Part shown: in pieces, positions 34,185-44,577 of the stretch
Numbering within the stretch: the stretch's first letter is position 1
Layout of the letters: each line of letters begins with the position of its first letter
Notes under the pieces: generated by a model
The model's input: only the letters and a program-made list of their open reading frames with translations
Database searches by the model: none
Told to the model about the DNA's origin: nothing
Source of the DNA: Micromussa lordhowensis
Taxonomy: Eukaryota; Cnidaria; Anthozoa; Scleractinia; Lobophylliidae
Length of the DNA stretch: 64,000 nt
Reading direction: 5' to 3'
Assembly (NCBI GenBank): GCA_964020085.1
Contig: OZ026596.1
Location: 13,261,939 to 13,325,938 of the forward strand
Translations under genes and position numbers: made by a program

Positions 34185-34362
34185 GCCAACTTATGTTATG
34201 CGAATTTTCTCTCGAAAGATACCACTAAAATGAAATCAAACAGTGCTAGTACCTAATCAATATCCTAAACTTGAGCTGGGAGAAAAATTGAAATGAGTGT
34301 TTCATATTCGGCAGAAAAATGCGATGAAACTTAAGTGTCCAACAATAGGTACCAATACCTTA

Positions 34363-35774
34363 ACTCCTCCAGTCTCAAAGTTGGATTATGTCAGGGCGTA
34401 ACATGTCGATAATTTTGATAGTCTATAAAAATCAACCATTGTCAACAGAATTCAACAGATATCAGAAGTCAATAAAAATCGATCACATGATTTCTTGTGA
34501 TTATCAACTTTGATTGATTTTTGATGTTACAGTTTGATTTTGATCAAATTAAATGGACAAGTATCAAAAATGATAAATGCCATCTGCTCAGGGCTCGAAA
34601 CCCCGTATGCTTATCCGGGATAAGTACACTTTCCTCCCAGGCAAGTAGCTTTCTCTGCTCACTTGCTCCATGGGAAAGAGTTCAGGCATTAAGCCATCCA
34701 CCAACTAAATTTTTGATAATGATTTTGAAAGAAAGAGCACATGGATAGAATCAAGTGTTTAGATGAAGCTTGATGAAAATTACAAATTGCTAGTGTTGTG
34801 GTTTTTTTATTGCACGATGTGTGTTCACGGTTCAGAACACGTGATCAAAATCTGCCCCAATCAAATTTCTTTCCACAACTGAAAATAGCCATGTTCAACA
34901 CAAAAATGTGATGTTTATTTCTTAAAAATTTTCCAGTTTCACTCTATAAAACCTAACTTGACATCAATGTATCAAAGCTATAGAAACTGTATGCAAAAAG
35001 AAGCTGTATATTTCTATAGCAAAAATGAAGCCCTCGTGCATGCTCACCAGTATTTTAAATGTACAAATCCAGTCAAATCCCTGTGGCAAATTTCTTCAAT
35101 AAAACATACAAATTTTCTGGTGGAAATATACTTGGGCACCACCGAAATGAAAATTATTATTAATGTTATTAAAAAAGACATTGATTAGAAAGTCATCAAA
35201 AAACTTTCAGTGCTCCTGAAATAGTTTTTCATTCAAACGAAAACATTTTTACTTCACGGAAACTATTTTTCATTCACCCAAATGAAACAATTGTCTCCAT
35301 TTTTGCTGATAGTTGATATGCAGTTGAAAATCTTGTGATTATTGACTTTTATCCTCCTCTCTCCTATCTTCTTTCTTCTCACTTTCTCTTTGCCCTATCC
35401 TCCACTAGAGAGGCCCCATCCTCAACTAGAGAGCCTTTTCACAGACTACAAAAAATCTCGATACCAACTGGACTTGGATTGCATTACACTACAAAAATGC
35501 AACAAACCGCTTCTGAGCAACCAACCCTAGCCTTTGAACAGCTGGAAGGGTCTGACTCCGGCTGGAAGGGCCAAGAATGGATCATGTGTAAGGTATCTAT
35601 TGCGAACCAGCTATGGTCTGAAACAATGATAAATAGAAGAGTAGGTGTTCGGCAGTCATTGCTTCAACTGTCAACTGCTAATGATTTTTCAACTATGCCT
35701 TTCGTTCTTAGCTGCATAATTTTCTTCATTCATGAAGAGGACTGAGAGTGAGATTTCTTCATTTATTCCTTCCT
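34363..35774. other. About 1.4 kb without a recognised gene
   Basis: AT-rich, with no conserved frames. The longest open frame (35335-35745) lacks an ATG at its start and has no family features. It ends next to the Gypsy target duplication at 35775. Confidence 0.4.
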
Positions 35775-35779
35775 ACTCA

Positions 35780-35969
35780 TGTTATGTTTTCGGGTTTATA
35801 GAAGAATACACACACACAAGATGGTGGGTCAAACAACAAGATTGTATTGATAAAAGCACATGGTTATACATGCAACCGCTGTACAGTATGCAGGCTCATA
35901 GAACTACTCCAATGCACCAGATTCAGCTGTCTTAGAGTGTAGAGTTGTTCTGTAAGATGTCATCCACAT
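35780..35969 (-). repeat. 3' LTR of the Gypsy element
   Basis: It is homologous to 42364-42519 through TGTTATGTTTTCGGGTT, ACACAAGATGG and GGGTCAAACAACAAGA, then GGTTATACATGCAACC. It has about 13 bp not found in the 5' LTR, and diverges beyond 35916. The inner boundary is uncertain. Confidence 0.7.
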
Positions 35970-36003
35970 GTCATCTCCAAACTCGCCCATTAACTAGGTG
36001 AAC

Positions 36004-36875
36004 TCAGAAAGAGTGTGATGAGGGGTGTTGTACCCCGGTTCCAGGTTGCCACTTTTGCCCTGACAAGTGGTCATGTGCAAGGACTGTGTCGCCAACAGTG
36101 ATTTCTCTGAACTTAGCATGCCTGTCATGGTGCATCTTTTCTTGCTGACAGGAGACATGAGTGGCAATGTCCAGTATCACTAGAGAGAGAGAGATGTGTA
36201 CGCAGTTCTCTTTGTAGGAAAAGTTTGGCTGGGGACGAGCCGGTTGTGGCATGCTGGGTGCTTCTGTAACATAACAGGAAGTTCTGAATTTTCTGCTGTA
36301 GTGTGCAGGCTGGATTGGATGCTGAAGATTCTAGAGAGTGCTTGTTTGCACAAACCGCTCAGACCATTTGAAGATGGATGATACAGGGAGACCAGTACCT
36401 TCTGGATGCCATTTTGTCTCGAGAATTCCTCATACTCAGCAGACTGAAATGGTGGGCCATTGTCACTAACGATTTGCTTTGGAAGGCCGTATCTTGCAAA
36501 AATGTTGTGCATAGCATTGCCTGTTGCTTCTGCAGTGGTGGTTTTCATGGGACCAATCACTTCAGGCCACTTAGAGTGAGCATCAACTATAATGAGGTAG
36601 TGGTTGGACTGGTGGGTGGCAAAGTCTATGTGTATGCGCTGCCATGGAGCTGTAGGCCATGACCAAGGGAAAAGTGGTGCTGCTTGTGGAGCCTTTCTGG
36701 TTTTGAAACACTGCTTGCACCCACATGCTCTCTCCTGGATGTCGCTGTCTATTCCGGGCCACCATACATGACTGTGGGCAGCTGCCTTCATGCGTGTGAC
36801 TCCGAGGTGCGCCTTGTGTAGCTCGCTTAGAATCTGCTCCTGTAGGAAGGGAGGTATGATGGTTCACAGGCCCCA
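36004..36875 (-). pseudogene. Gypsy integrase (K02A2.6-type), lacking the catalytic glutamate
   Basis: From the LINE junction leftward: SELHKAHLGVTRMKAAA and WWPGIDSDIQERACGCKQC (H2C2 zinc-binding N-terminus), then RIHIDFATH (first Asp), VDAHSKWPEV, and IVSDNGPPFQSAEYEEF (second Asp). The block that should hold the catalytic Glu reads YHPSSNGLSGL; a short deletion removed it and shifted the frame. The C-terminal domain continues in another frame at 36252-36004 (DRHAKFREITVGDTVLAHDH). Integrase joins element cDNA to the genome; this copy cannot. Confidence 0.85.
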
Positions 36876-37376
36876 CATCATCATTATCATCATCATTTTA
36901 TATCTTTGTAAAAATTTTATAGTTGGACTGGCCTGCGGATAGCTATGCTAGTCTAGGCGGGCAAGTCAATCAATAGTTACAAATTATTTACTATTATTAT
37001 TACATTTATTTTATTAATATAACTATGGTAACCGGAGAAAAATGAAAAGTTGGTTAAAAGTTAGTAAAATAAAAAGAAAAAGTGGAAAAGAATGTTATTT
37101 AATATATAATGTTTCTTTTCTGTTTGTTTGTTTGTTTGTTTGTTTGTTTGTTTACTGACATTTTAACTTAGAAATGATTCTGCTAATTTCAATGAAGGAA
37201 TCTTCATTTTCGAAAACACTTAATAGTTTTTTTTTCTAATTCTGAGTTTGAATGATTTATTTGGTAGCTCTCTCAGAGAGCTTAGTATCTCATTCCATAG
37301 TTTAGCACCCATTCTTGAAAAGCCGTTTTTTTGTATTTCAAGTCTTGAAGCTTTTATGTAAAGATTTTCTGAAGCA

Positions 37377-37530
37377 GGCCTGGGTTGTTCGAAAGGTGGA
37401 TAGCGCTATCCACCGGATAAATCACTATCCAGTGGATAGTGGATAGCGTGGTTTGTTTTGTTAACACTTATCCGCTGGATAGTGATTTATCCGGTGGATG
37501 GCATTATCCAGCCTTTGAACAACTGGGGCC
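37377..37530. mobile_element. 154-bp MITE with GGCCYNRGTTGTTC termini, copy 2
   Basis: The same family as 10015-10160, in this case inside a LINE reading frame: GGCCTGGGTTGTTCGAAAGG at the left and the inverse of GGCCCCAGTTGTTCAAAGG at the right. Flanks TGAAGCA and TGAAGAA suggest an imperfect 7-bp duplication. Confidence 0.85.
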
Positions 37531-37690
37531 TGAAGAACGTGTGTTGTAAGAATGGACACTAGACGTTTTTGTAAATAAACTACGTATATTAATTGGGGCT
37601 GAAGCAGTGCTAACGTTGTGCATCAATTCAGATAAAGTTTTATAGTATAAAAAGTTTAGAGGCAAAATCTTAGCATTAATAAAGAGGGGA

Positions 37691-38936
37691 ATGGTGTGTT
37701 CATTTTTGAGTTATTTTTTTGTAAAAAAAATATCTCTTAGTCGGCGCGACGAGTATGTTGTGGACGGGTCAATGGATCAGTGAGTCAGTGAGTCAGTGAG
37801 TCAGTGAGAGATGTATGTATGTCACACCAATCAGATCGGATCTACTATAAACAGCCAATCAAATTTCTTGTTTTAAAAGTAAATGGTATATGAGAAGATT
37901 TGATCCCGATACAGTTCAGAACTGCCATATTTATTCTTCTATAAAAGAGGAGGAAGTATTCATATATTGGGTTTACTTCGGCATTTTCTGTGAGTTAGGC
38001 TTAGGATTTTAGTTATGGACGAGATGAGCCTTGAGGTATGAAACAGTGCGTGAGGTAGTTGTATGCAAATGGACGAGATGTTTTTATTTTTAATTACAAA
38101 GGTAACTTGATATTTTTGTTTTTCACAAGGAGTAAATTCAATTAGACGTCACGCATCGTTGCTTCTAGTTCTTACGAAATGTTTTAGAGGAGACGAGACT
38201 ATTTTGATTTGAAAGAGTTTGAACGTTTACAATAGGTACAGGTAACGGTTGCTGTGTTCTTGTTGCGTGCAAATATAACGAGATATTTTTATTTTTTCGT
38301 TACAAAGGGTAATTTGACACTTTTGTTTTTCACAAGGAAGTAAATTCAATTAGAGCTGGCAAATCATCACCACTTGTTCCCACGAGATGCTTGCTATTTT
38401 TAGTTACAAATGGTAACTTGATATTTTTGTTTTTCACAAGGAGTAAATTCAATTAGACGTCACGCATCGTTGCTTCTAGTTCTTACGAAATGTTTTAGAG
38501 GAGACGAGACTATTTTGATTTGAAAGAGTTGGAACGTTTACAATAGGTACAGGTAACGGTTGCTGTGTTCTTGTTGCGTGCAAATATAACGAGATATTTT
38601 TATTTTTTCGTTACAAAGGGTAATTTGACACTTGTTTTCCACAAGGGAGTAAATTCAATTAGAGCTGGCAAATCATCACCACTTGTTCCCACGAGATGCT
38701 TGCTATTTTTAGTTACAAATGGTAATTTGACACTTTTGTTTTTCATATGGGAATGAATTAAATTAGACTGTCAACGTGTCAGAGGTGTTTTTTTCTCCTT
38801 CATTTTTCGGTAAACTAGTGTTGTTGTGTAAAAAGGGTTAACTAAATTGTCACTGTAAACACTCCCTTAAATGCTCCTATCTTCATAACCTTTTAATTAA
38901 AAAAATAACTCTTGCACGCCTTGCGTGCCTATGTTT
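37691..38936. mobile_element. 1.25-kb unclassified insertion in the LINE, carrying a tandem repeat
   Basis: The LINE frame ends at 38938 and resumes at 37690, so both edges are known within a few bases. The left end (TCATTTTTGAGTTATTTTTT, CTCTTAGTC) recurs at about 53640 and the right end at about 13225-13290. Just inside the right end is a perfect GCACGC-CTT-GCGTGC hairpin. A TC start and a 3' hairpin are Helitron-like, but no CTRR end was seen. Inside are (GTCAGTGA)n at 37775-37807 and a 311-bp tandem repeat. Confidence 0.6.
38065..38760. repeat. Tandem repeat of about 311 bp, 2.2 copies
   Basis: TACAAAGGTAACTTGATATT at 38096 recurs at about 38407 (TACAAATGGTAACTTGATAT) and partly at about 38717. 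Each unit contains two related halves (GAGATRTTTTTATTTTT and CACAAGGRAGTAAATTCAAT). Confidence 0.8.
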
Positions 38937-39775
38937 CTTTGTGAAGTACATGGAACGTAGTACACGTTTTGGTAGTACTAAGATTTTATTTAGATAAGAT
39001 TTATAGGCCTGACCCCAGACAGATAATCCATAAGTGATAAAAGGAGAGTTCAAAGATTGATAAATATGTAATAGGGTGTGGAGAGGTGGAAAGTGTCTTA
39101 ATTTTGCAATAAGACCTACGGTTTTACTCATTTTTGAGGCGATATACTCAATATGGATCTTCCAAGAAAGGTTAGAGTCAATTAATATTCCTAGATACGT
39201 AACGTAATCTTTGCAGTCTAGGGGAATGTTCATATTTTTCTCATTGTCAAATATGCTTATTCTGGGTTGAAAGGGGAGTCTCTTTTGATATGGATGGAAT
39301 ATAACAAAATTTGATTTTTTTTATGTTAAGAGTTAATTTGTTTGATGTATGTTCTAATGATTTAAGGTTTTTGTTGGCATATAAGATATTAGTATCATCT
39401 GCAAAAAGATAGAAATTGAGTTATTTAGAACAGGTGTAAATATCATTGATATACAATAAAAACAATAACGGTCTCAATACGGAACCTTGTGGAACACCAC
39501 AAGTCATTAAGGATCTTTCAGAGATATGTGCAGCAACTTGTGCTGTTTGTGTCCGGTCTTGCAAATAGGACGAGAACCAGTCATTTATAATTCCGCGAAA
39601 ACCATAATGGTTAAGTTTATCAAGTAAGATGTCTTGATCTACTGTGTCAAATGCTTTGTTTAAGTCTATAAAAACACCACACGACGTTTGTCCATATTGC
39701 TCTGAATAGTATTAACTATGTCAATAATTGCATGCTCAGTTGAGTGTTCTTCACAGAATCCGTATTGGGAGCGAT

Positions 39776-41459
39776 AAAGTATGTCTTCTTCCACATCAGA
39801 CAGCCTTGCTCAACAGAGAGCTCATCCTTGTGGAGGAAGAATGGGTTGAGCTCAGGAGTGGTGCAGAAGTGGACGGGCCAACCATTTTGGGTCATTGCAA
39901 GAGCCTTTGCTAGGACTGGATTTCTGGTAGTTTGGCATGCAATTTCCAAGACAGAAACAGGGTGTTTGCATTATTGCACTTCTGACACCTGGAAGATTTT
40001 GTCCTCGACACTGGCATCCTTCCTGTACTGCAGTGGTAGTCTGGACAAGGCGTCAGAGCTGGCGACTTCAGCAGAAAGCTGGAATTCAATTTCCTACTTG
40101 TACGATGAGGAGGGACCAACGCTGAAGACATGTAGCTGCCAAAACAGGTGTGGCAGAGTCTGGTACAAAGATCTTTACGAAGGGCTTATGATCAGTTTGA
40201 AATGTGAACTTGCTCCCAAACAGGTACATGTAGTACTTGGTCACTCCAAAAATGATGGCTAGGCCTTCCTATATTTGACTGTAATTCTTCTCAGATGAAT
40301 TCAAGGATCGTGAGGCATATGCGATGGGTCTCTCGTCTCCATTGGGGAAACGGTGAAGTATGACAGCGCCTATACCATATTGCGTTGCTTTCAAGAATCA
40401 CTGGGAGGTTAGGATTGTAATGCACCAGCACATGTGAGGAAGAGAGGGATTCTTTTGCCTTGTTGAAGGCTTCTTTGCACTGGGGGGACCACAGGAACTC
40501 TTGATCTTCCTGAAGGAGCTGATTGAGTGGCTGAAGAATTGAGCTCAGATTGCGGATGAACTTCCCATGGTAGTTGATCATTCCAAGGAAAGCCCTTAAT
40601 TGGGTGCAGTTTTCAGGGCGTGGTGCTTTCTTGATGGCTTCAACCTTATCCTCTGTTGGGGAAATTCCTTCAGCAGAGATGATGCAGCCAATATAGGTTA
40701 CTGACCACTGCATGAACTTGCACTTATTGAGCTGGATTTGTAGGCCACAACTGTCCAACCGACTGAGAACAGTATTCAGATTCTGGATATGCTGCTCATC
40801 ATCCTTTCCCATGATCAGAATGTCATCTTGAATGGCTGCAACATGCTTCAGACCTTGAAGAATGATGTCAATGGTCCGCTGAAAAATTGCCGGGGACAAG
40901 GCAATACCAAACAGTAGCCTTTTGTACTGATACAGACCACGATGTGTGTTGATGGTTATGAACTGCTGACTGTCAGGATTCAATGGGAGTTGCTGATAAG
41001 CATTCTTTAAATCAAGCTTGGTGAATTGTTTTCTGCCTTGCAGCTTGACAAATACATCCTCAGGCAGGGGAATCAGATACTGAGGGACATTCAGTTGGGG
41101 GTTGACCTAACAGCATAGTCTCCACAGGACCAAGTGATGCCATCAGCCTTTGGGACATGAACCATGGGGGGTTGCCCACTCACTGAATGTGACCTTTTCC
41201 ACAATACCTTTAGATTCGATCGCTGGGCATCCAGCTTCATCTCTAATTTTGCTGTGATTCCCTGAATAGTACCAAGGCCAGGCGTGATGACATTAGAGTG
41301 ACACTGGCGTGTGTTGTGCAATTGTGACTTGACATCTGGTGAGGGGCCTGGGTCCGAGATACTAATACTACATATTTTCTTCCAATCCAGTTTGACACAA
41401 GAAAGCCAATTTCTTCCAAAGAGTGATGGTCCAGAGCCTTTAACTACAAGGAGTGGCAC
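39776..41459 (-). pseudogene. Gypsy pol: protease end, reverse transcriptase, RNase H and linker
   Basis: Starting at the right, VVKGSGPSLFGRNWL marks the protease end (41459-41400). The RT core (40983-40291) is open for 230 codons: HRGLYQYKRLLFGIALSPAI, AAIQDDILIMGKDDEQH with the catalytic DD, then AFLGMINYHGKFIRNLSSIL. RNase H follows but its first catalytic Asp region reads [12 protein letters not shown], damaged and frameshifted. The linker before integrase is readable at 39949-39780 (NPELNPFF-like, then DELSVEQGCLMW). The LINE then cuts the element. RT copies element RNA into cDNA; this frame is broken between RT and RNase H. Confidence 0.8.
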
Positions 41460-41635
41460 AGTGACATTCTGATTTTGGTACTTGAGTTTGACTAAGAACT
41501 GACTAGAGACTTGGACTGGGTGCCCTATGTTGGTGTGCAGGCGGGTATCGGAGGGTCAGAATGGCGTCCCCTTGAAATGCCTGTTGTAAGTCTCCTGGTA
41601 GATAATGGAAACTCCAGCGCCTGTTTCCAATGCCA

Positions 41636-42340
41636 TTAGCCCCTGTATTTGCACTGGGAATGTGGGTGGCCTGTTTTTCCACAACTAAGGCATTCAGAAG
41701 TGCTGTTTTTTTTATTCTGGTTAAGTGGCTTTTTGCCTCGGCCCTTTCCTGGAGGCCTGCGTGTTCTGCGCGGACAATAAGGCGGACAGCCATCTGAATC
41801 GAGCTTGTTTACGGGAGTGGCGTCTTCTTGAGAGAATGCCTTGGCACCAAGCACCTTTTTGAGAGCTTTGTCAAAATTGTGATCCTCGGTTAACAACTTT
41901 TTCTGGATCTCCTTGTTGCGAAGTCCACAAACCAAACTATCACATAGAGCTTTATTTAGATGTGTGCGGAAGTTGCAGGTAGAAGCGAGGTGTTTGAGCT
42001 TGGCGGCAAAGGTGGAAACACTTTCTCCTTCAAGTTGTATGCAATTGTGAAATCGGTATCGTTTGATGATAAGAAGTTTCTTCGGAGCAAAATGGTCCTT
42101 GAGAATGGTTGCAAGATCACCATGAGTTTTCTCTGAAGGAGCTTCTGGTGAGCACAGGTCCGAAGGGACATCGTAAGCTTTGGAACTGATGACAGATATC
42201 AGGGTTGCTCTGTGTTTAAATCGTTCGCCTGTATCCTCTAGAACACCATTCGTAATAAAATACTGCTCCAAGCGCTCCAAATAACAATTGATATTGGTGG
42301 AGGCTGGATCGAACTGTTCTATTTTGCCTAAGCTTGGCAT
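41636..42340 (-). CDS. Gypsy gag polyprotein with zinc knuckle
   Basis: An intact 234-codon frame begins MPSLGKIEQFDPASTNINCY right after the primer-binding region. It contains the capsid-like core (YLERLEQYFITNGV, ATLISVISSKAYD, FAAKLKHLASTCNF) and ends with a basic stretch and a CCHC knuckle, CLSCGKTGHPHSQC. Gag packages element RNA. It is shorter than a gag-pro fusion, because protease follows after a frame change (41793-41503 is another frame over the junction). It is the best preserved part of the element. Confidence 0.85.
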   Translation of the reverse strand: MPSLGKIEQFDPASTNINCYLERLEQYFITNGVLEDTGERFKHRATLISVISSKAYDVPSDLCSPEAPSEKTHGDLATILKDHFAPKKLLIIKRYRFHNCIQLEGESVSTFAAKLKHLASTCNFRTHLNKALCDSLVCGLRNKEIQKKLLTEDHNFDKALKKVLGAKAFSQEDATPVNKLDSDGCPPYCPRRTRRPPGKGRGKKPLNQNKKNSTSECLSCGKTGHPHSQCKYRG

Positions 42341-42344
42341 GATC

Positions 42345-42363
42345 CCATCCTCGCCGCCAGATA
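42345..42363 (-). other. Gypsy primer-binding region
   Basis: Directly inside the 5' LTR the minus strand reads TATCTGGCGGCGAGGATGGG, a sequence typical at this place in this Gypsy lineage. Which tRNA or self-priming mechanism it serves is not determined. Confidence 0.55.
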
Positions 42364-42519
42364 TGTTATGTTTTCGGGTTCATAGAAGAGTAAATGCACA
42401 CACAAGATGGCGGGTCAAACAACAAGAAGCGCATGGTTATACATGCAACCACTGTACACTATGCGGGCTCTTTAGAACTACTTCAATGCACAGCTAATGC
42501 AAAACATGATACTATAACA
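42364..42519 (-). repeat. 5' LTR of the Gypsy element
   Basis: 156 bp bounded TGTTATAG...CATAACA on the minus strand, next to the ACTCA duplication. It matches the left LTR but differs by several substitutions and a 13-bp gap, so the insertion is not recent. Confidence 0.8.
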
Positions 42520-42714
42520 ACTCAGTGCTTGTTCAGATCTGAAGTTGCATTAGGTATGTGTTCGAAATGATGGCTGTTTGAGCTGCATCCTCTCTTTATC
42601 AACATATGAGCGTAGGTGGTAGACTCTTCTTCTTCTTCCACTGTGGGTAAAGGGAAGGAGCAAGGAGAAGGCTGCTATTTCAGTAAAACAACAGTTAACA
42701 ATAGACATATATCA

Positions 42715-42945
42715 CCAACAGTCGACCGATATGCAGCCGACTGTTGATCAAAATGTAACAGTCAAGGTGTCAGCTGAGTGTTGACCGACATACCAGCCAA
42801 GTGTCAAACAATAGTGACGACAGGCAGTCTACCAACTCGAATAACATGTCAACTGACACTTGACCGACTCTCGGTCAACATATCAGCTGTTATATCGAGT
42901 GACACTCAGTCGACATGTTGACCGATACTCAATCAACAGATGCCT
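42715..42945. repeat. GTCGACCGA / GTTGACCGA word array
   Basis: Variants of AGTCGACCGAT, CAGTTGACCGACAT and their complements recur about ten times in 230 bp, between the Gypsy element and MMAB exon 1. The self-complementary core GTCGAC resembles the word arrays of elements A to C, but no CAGTACCG terminus was found nearby. Confidence 0.65.
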
Positions 42946-43063
42946 TAAATATACATGATCTGAACTGACTAGGCCAACCCCTATTAAGCAATTCCTTCTT
43001 TGTGTAAACATCCCTAAGGTATCAAAGACTGGTTCAGAAGAAAACAGCAGTGAGAAAATCAAT

Positions 43064-43170
43064 ATGGCAGCAGTGAATCGCCTCCTTTACATTGTGCCCT
43101 TTATGTTGAAGAGGAACCAAATTGCATCGCTCTTCCTTAAAAGTTGTCCTGTAAAGTGGACATCATCCAG
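43064..43170 (+). CDS. MMAB: MMAB exon 1: cob(I)alamin adenosyltransferase, mitochondrial presequence
   Basis: The ATG at 43064 opens MAAVNRLLYIVPFMLKRNQI, followed by a basic, hydroxyl-rich stretch (LFLKSCPVKWTSS) with no acidic residues, as expected of a mitochondrial targeting peptide. The exon gives 35 codons plus 2 nt and ends at a consensus donor, CCAG|GTAAGG. The frame joins in phase to exon 2. MMAB transfers the adenosyl group of ATP to cob(I)alamin, making the cofactor of methylmalonyl-CoA mutase. The N-terminus is poorly conserved, so this exon is called from position, phase and character; exons 2 and 3 carry the identifying motifs. The start could lie elsewhere if there is an upstream exon. 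Confidence 0.7.
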
Positions 43171-43489
43171 GTAAGGTTAATGGTTTTTAGAGGCCTTCAA
43201 AGGGGTGTAGCCATGTCGCCATATCACATCCTTTCGTTTATTAATGTTGCCTAACCAGTGGTGGCAAATGTTGCTGAAAAGTTTTTTTCCAGTAGCGTAC
43301 TAACCTCCAAAATGATGCAGCTCATGGTTTGAAAACATTGGTATTTCAATGTTTATGTTCATCATCTGTTTCGTGGAGCCCAGCTACTAAAGTTGGCTTA
43401 ATGAAGAGAACAGTCTGACACTAAAAGAGGACATTGGTGGAGTCATTGCTACTTGTGTTTTGAGAGCACCTGAGATCATGAAAGCCAGT

Positions 43490-43834
43490 GCTTGAGTATT
43501 TGGCACTGGCTGACGGCAACAAGAATGCCACCAAACAAAAGGTTTAATGAGGAGAACAATAGCTGTGCATGTACAGATATTGTTATGCATCTTTATACAC
43601 GTCTCTGCTGTCCCCTGCACAACTAAGTTTTGCATAGTAAAATTGTGTAGTCTGAGGAATGGCAATGACGACAGCTAATTTTACACATCTCCATTTGGCA
43701 TTATATATTTAGCCGAAGCACGTTTTTAGAGCTATTGGCACACTGAAGAGATCTAGACAGTTGCGAATTTCACTGGTAGAAGATAAATTCATTTCTTTAC
43801 TAGGGGTTGCCGTTTTCATTGCTTAAGCTCCCTA
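43490..43834. mobile_element. Decayed MITE of the TAGGGAG family, copy 2
   Basis: GACGGCAACAAGAATGCCAC, then AACAAAAGGTTTAATGAGGA, align with 33650-33690. The right end ATTGCTTAAGCTCCCTA matches the family terminus. The left terminus is too degraded to place. It lies in MMAB intron 1. Confidence 0.7.
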
Positions 43835-44577
43835 ATAATTATTGTGGACTGATTCCTTACAGTAACATGCGGCATTATTTTAATAATATTTTAACAGAGA
43901 GATCTTTAATTATGCCTTGAAGACAGTTAACTGGAATATCTAGAATTTCCTCTGTTAAATTTCGAGTTCTTTCTTAATACTCCAGTTACTTATTTCCTAA
44001 AGCATTTTCATGCCAAATTTCATGAAATTCTAATAAGTGGTTCTCGAGAAAAAGACGTATTTCCGAGAAAGCTATTCAGCATTCAATCATAACTTTTTTA
44101 CTAATTACTACACATGCACTGCATTTAACTGGGTTCTTTTGGTAGCAAAGAAAAATCTGCGAATTGCATACATTTCAAATAAAAGACTTGGTCATAAATA
44201 CACTGTGTTCAATAATTATGAAAAAAATAGCACAGATAGCACAGGCATTGACCAAATAAAATGATCACTATATCGACACCAATTTATTTTTTGTACATAT
44301 GATCCTCTTGTGTGAGCTGAATCAAATGTTTTACCAGTCTAGTCCACAAACTGCATGCATGATAATGCATAGGGTTATACAGAAAACTTGCCCAAATCTT
44401 TAAAGAAAGAAGCAAATCAAATGTTACATCACAAAAGCGATAAGTTGATATAACATGGGAGATTTTATTATTATCCCTGAATTAGACCTATACCCCAATT
44501 GTTTAGAGTTAGCTCTCAAAAATGGTTATGGTAACGCTATACATTTGTATATCTTTATGCCATTTTAAAAACTTATT

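Larger units (their letters stand above)
33595..34359. mobile_element. Harbinger-type MITE with TTA duplication
   Basis: A perfect 17-bp inverted terminal repeat, GGTATTGGTACCTATTG, is flanked by TTA on both sides (33592-33594 and 34360-34362), as made by PIF/Harbinger transposases. Two further inverted-repeat elements sit inside it. No coding sequence. Confidence 0.85.
36876..39775 (-). mobile_element. CR1/RTE-like LINE inserted in the Gypsy element, itself split
   Basis: The 5'-truncated LINE starts within the RT near 39775 (SQYGFCEEHSTEHAIIDIV). It carries FIDLNKAFDTVDQDILLDKL (catalytic Asp), CGVPQGSVL and FADDTNILYA (active-site DD), then YLGILIDSNLSWKIHIEYI (39195-39140) and MYFTK near 38945. 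The frame resumes at 37690 with HTIPLFINAKILPLNFLYY after a 1.25-kb insertion, and again near 37370 with SRLEIQKNGFSRMGAKLWNE after a MITE. The 3' end is an ATGATGATAATGATGATG tail at 36876-36897. Several stops are present, including in the RT. Confidence 0.85.
35780..42519 (-). mobile_element. Ty3/Gypsy LTR retrotransposon, nearly complete but interrupted
   Basis: A 5-bp duplication ACTCA flanks the element exactly (35775-35779 and 42520-42524). Short LTRs begin and end TGTTATAG...CATAACA. Reading the minus strand: 5' LTR, primer-binding region, gag with zinc knuckle, protease remains, RT, RNase H, then a LINE insertion (36876-39775), integrase and 3' LTR. Gag and the RT core keep long open frames, while protease to RNase H and integrase carry frameshifts or deletions. 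It lies about 545 bp upstream of the MMAB start codon. Confidence 0.9.

Noticed and set aside
35335..35745. 136-codon frame before the Gypsy element
   Set aside because: It does not begin with ATG, has low-complexity composition and no recognisable domain.
36583..36876. 97-codon frame overlapping the Gypsy integrase
   Set aside because: It is a shadow of the integrase zinc-region frame, which has recognisable motifs.
37691..38936. Confident Helitron call
   Set aside because: The TC start and 3' hairpin are suggestive, but the CTRR terminus and A|T insertion site were not demonstrated.
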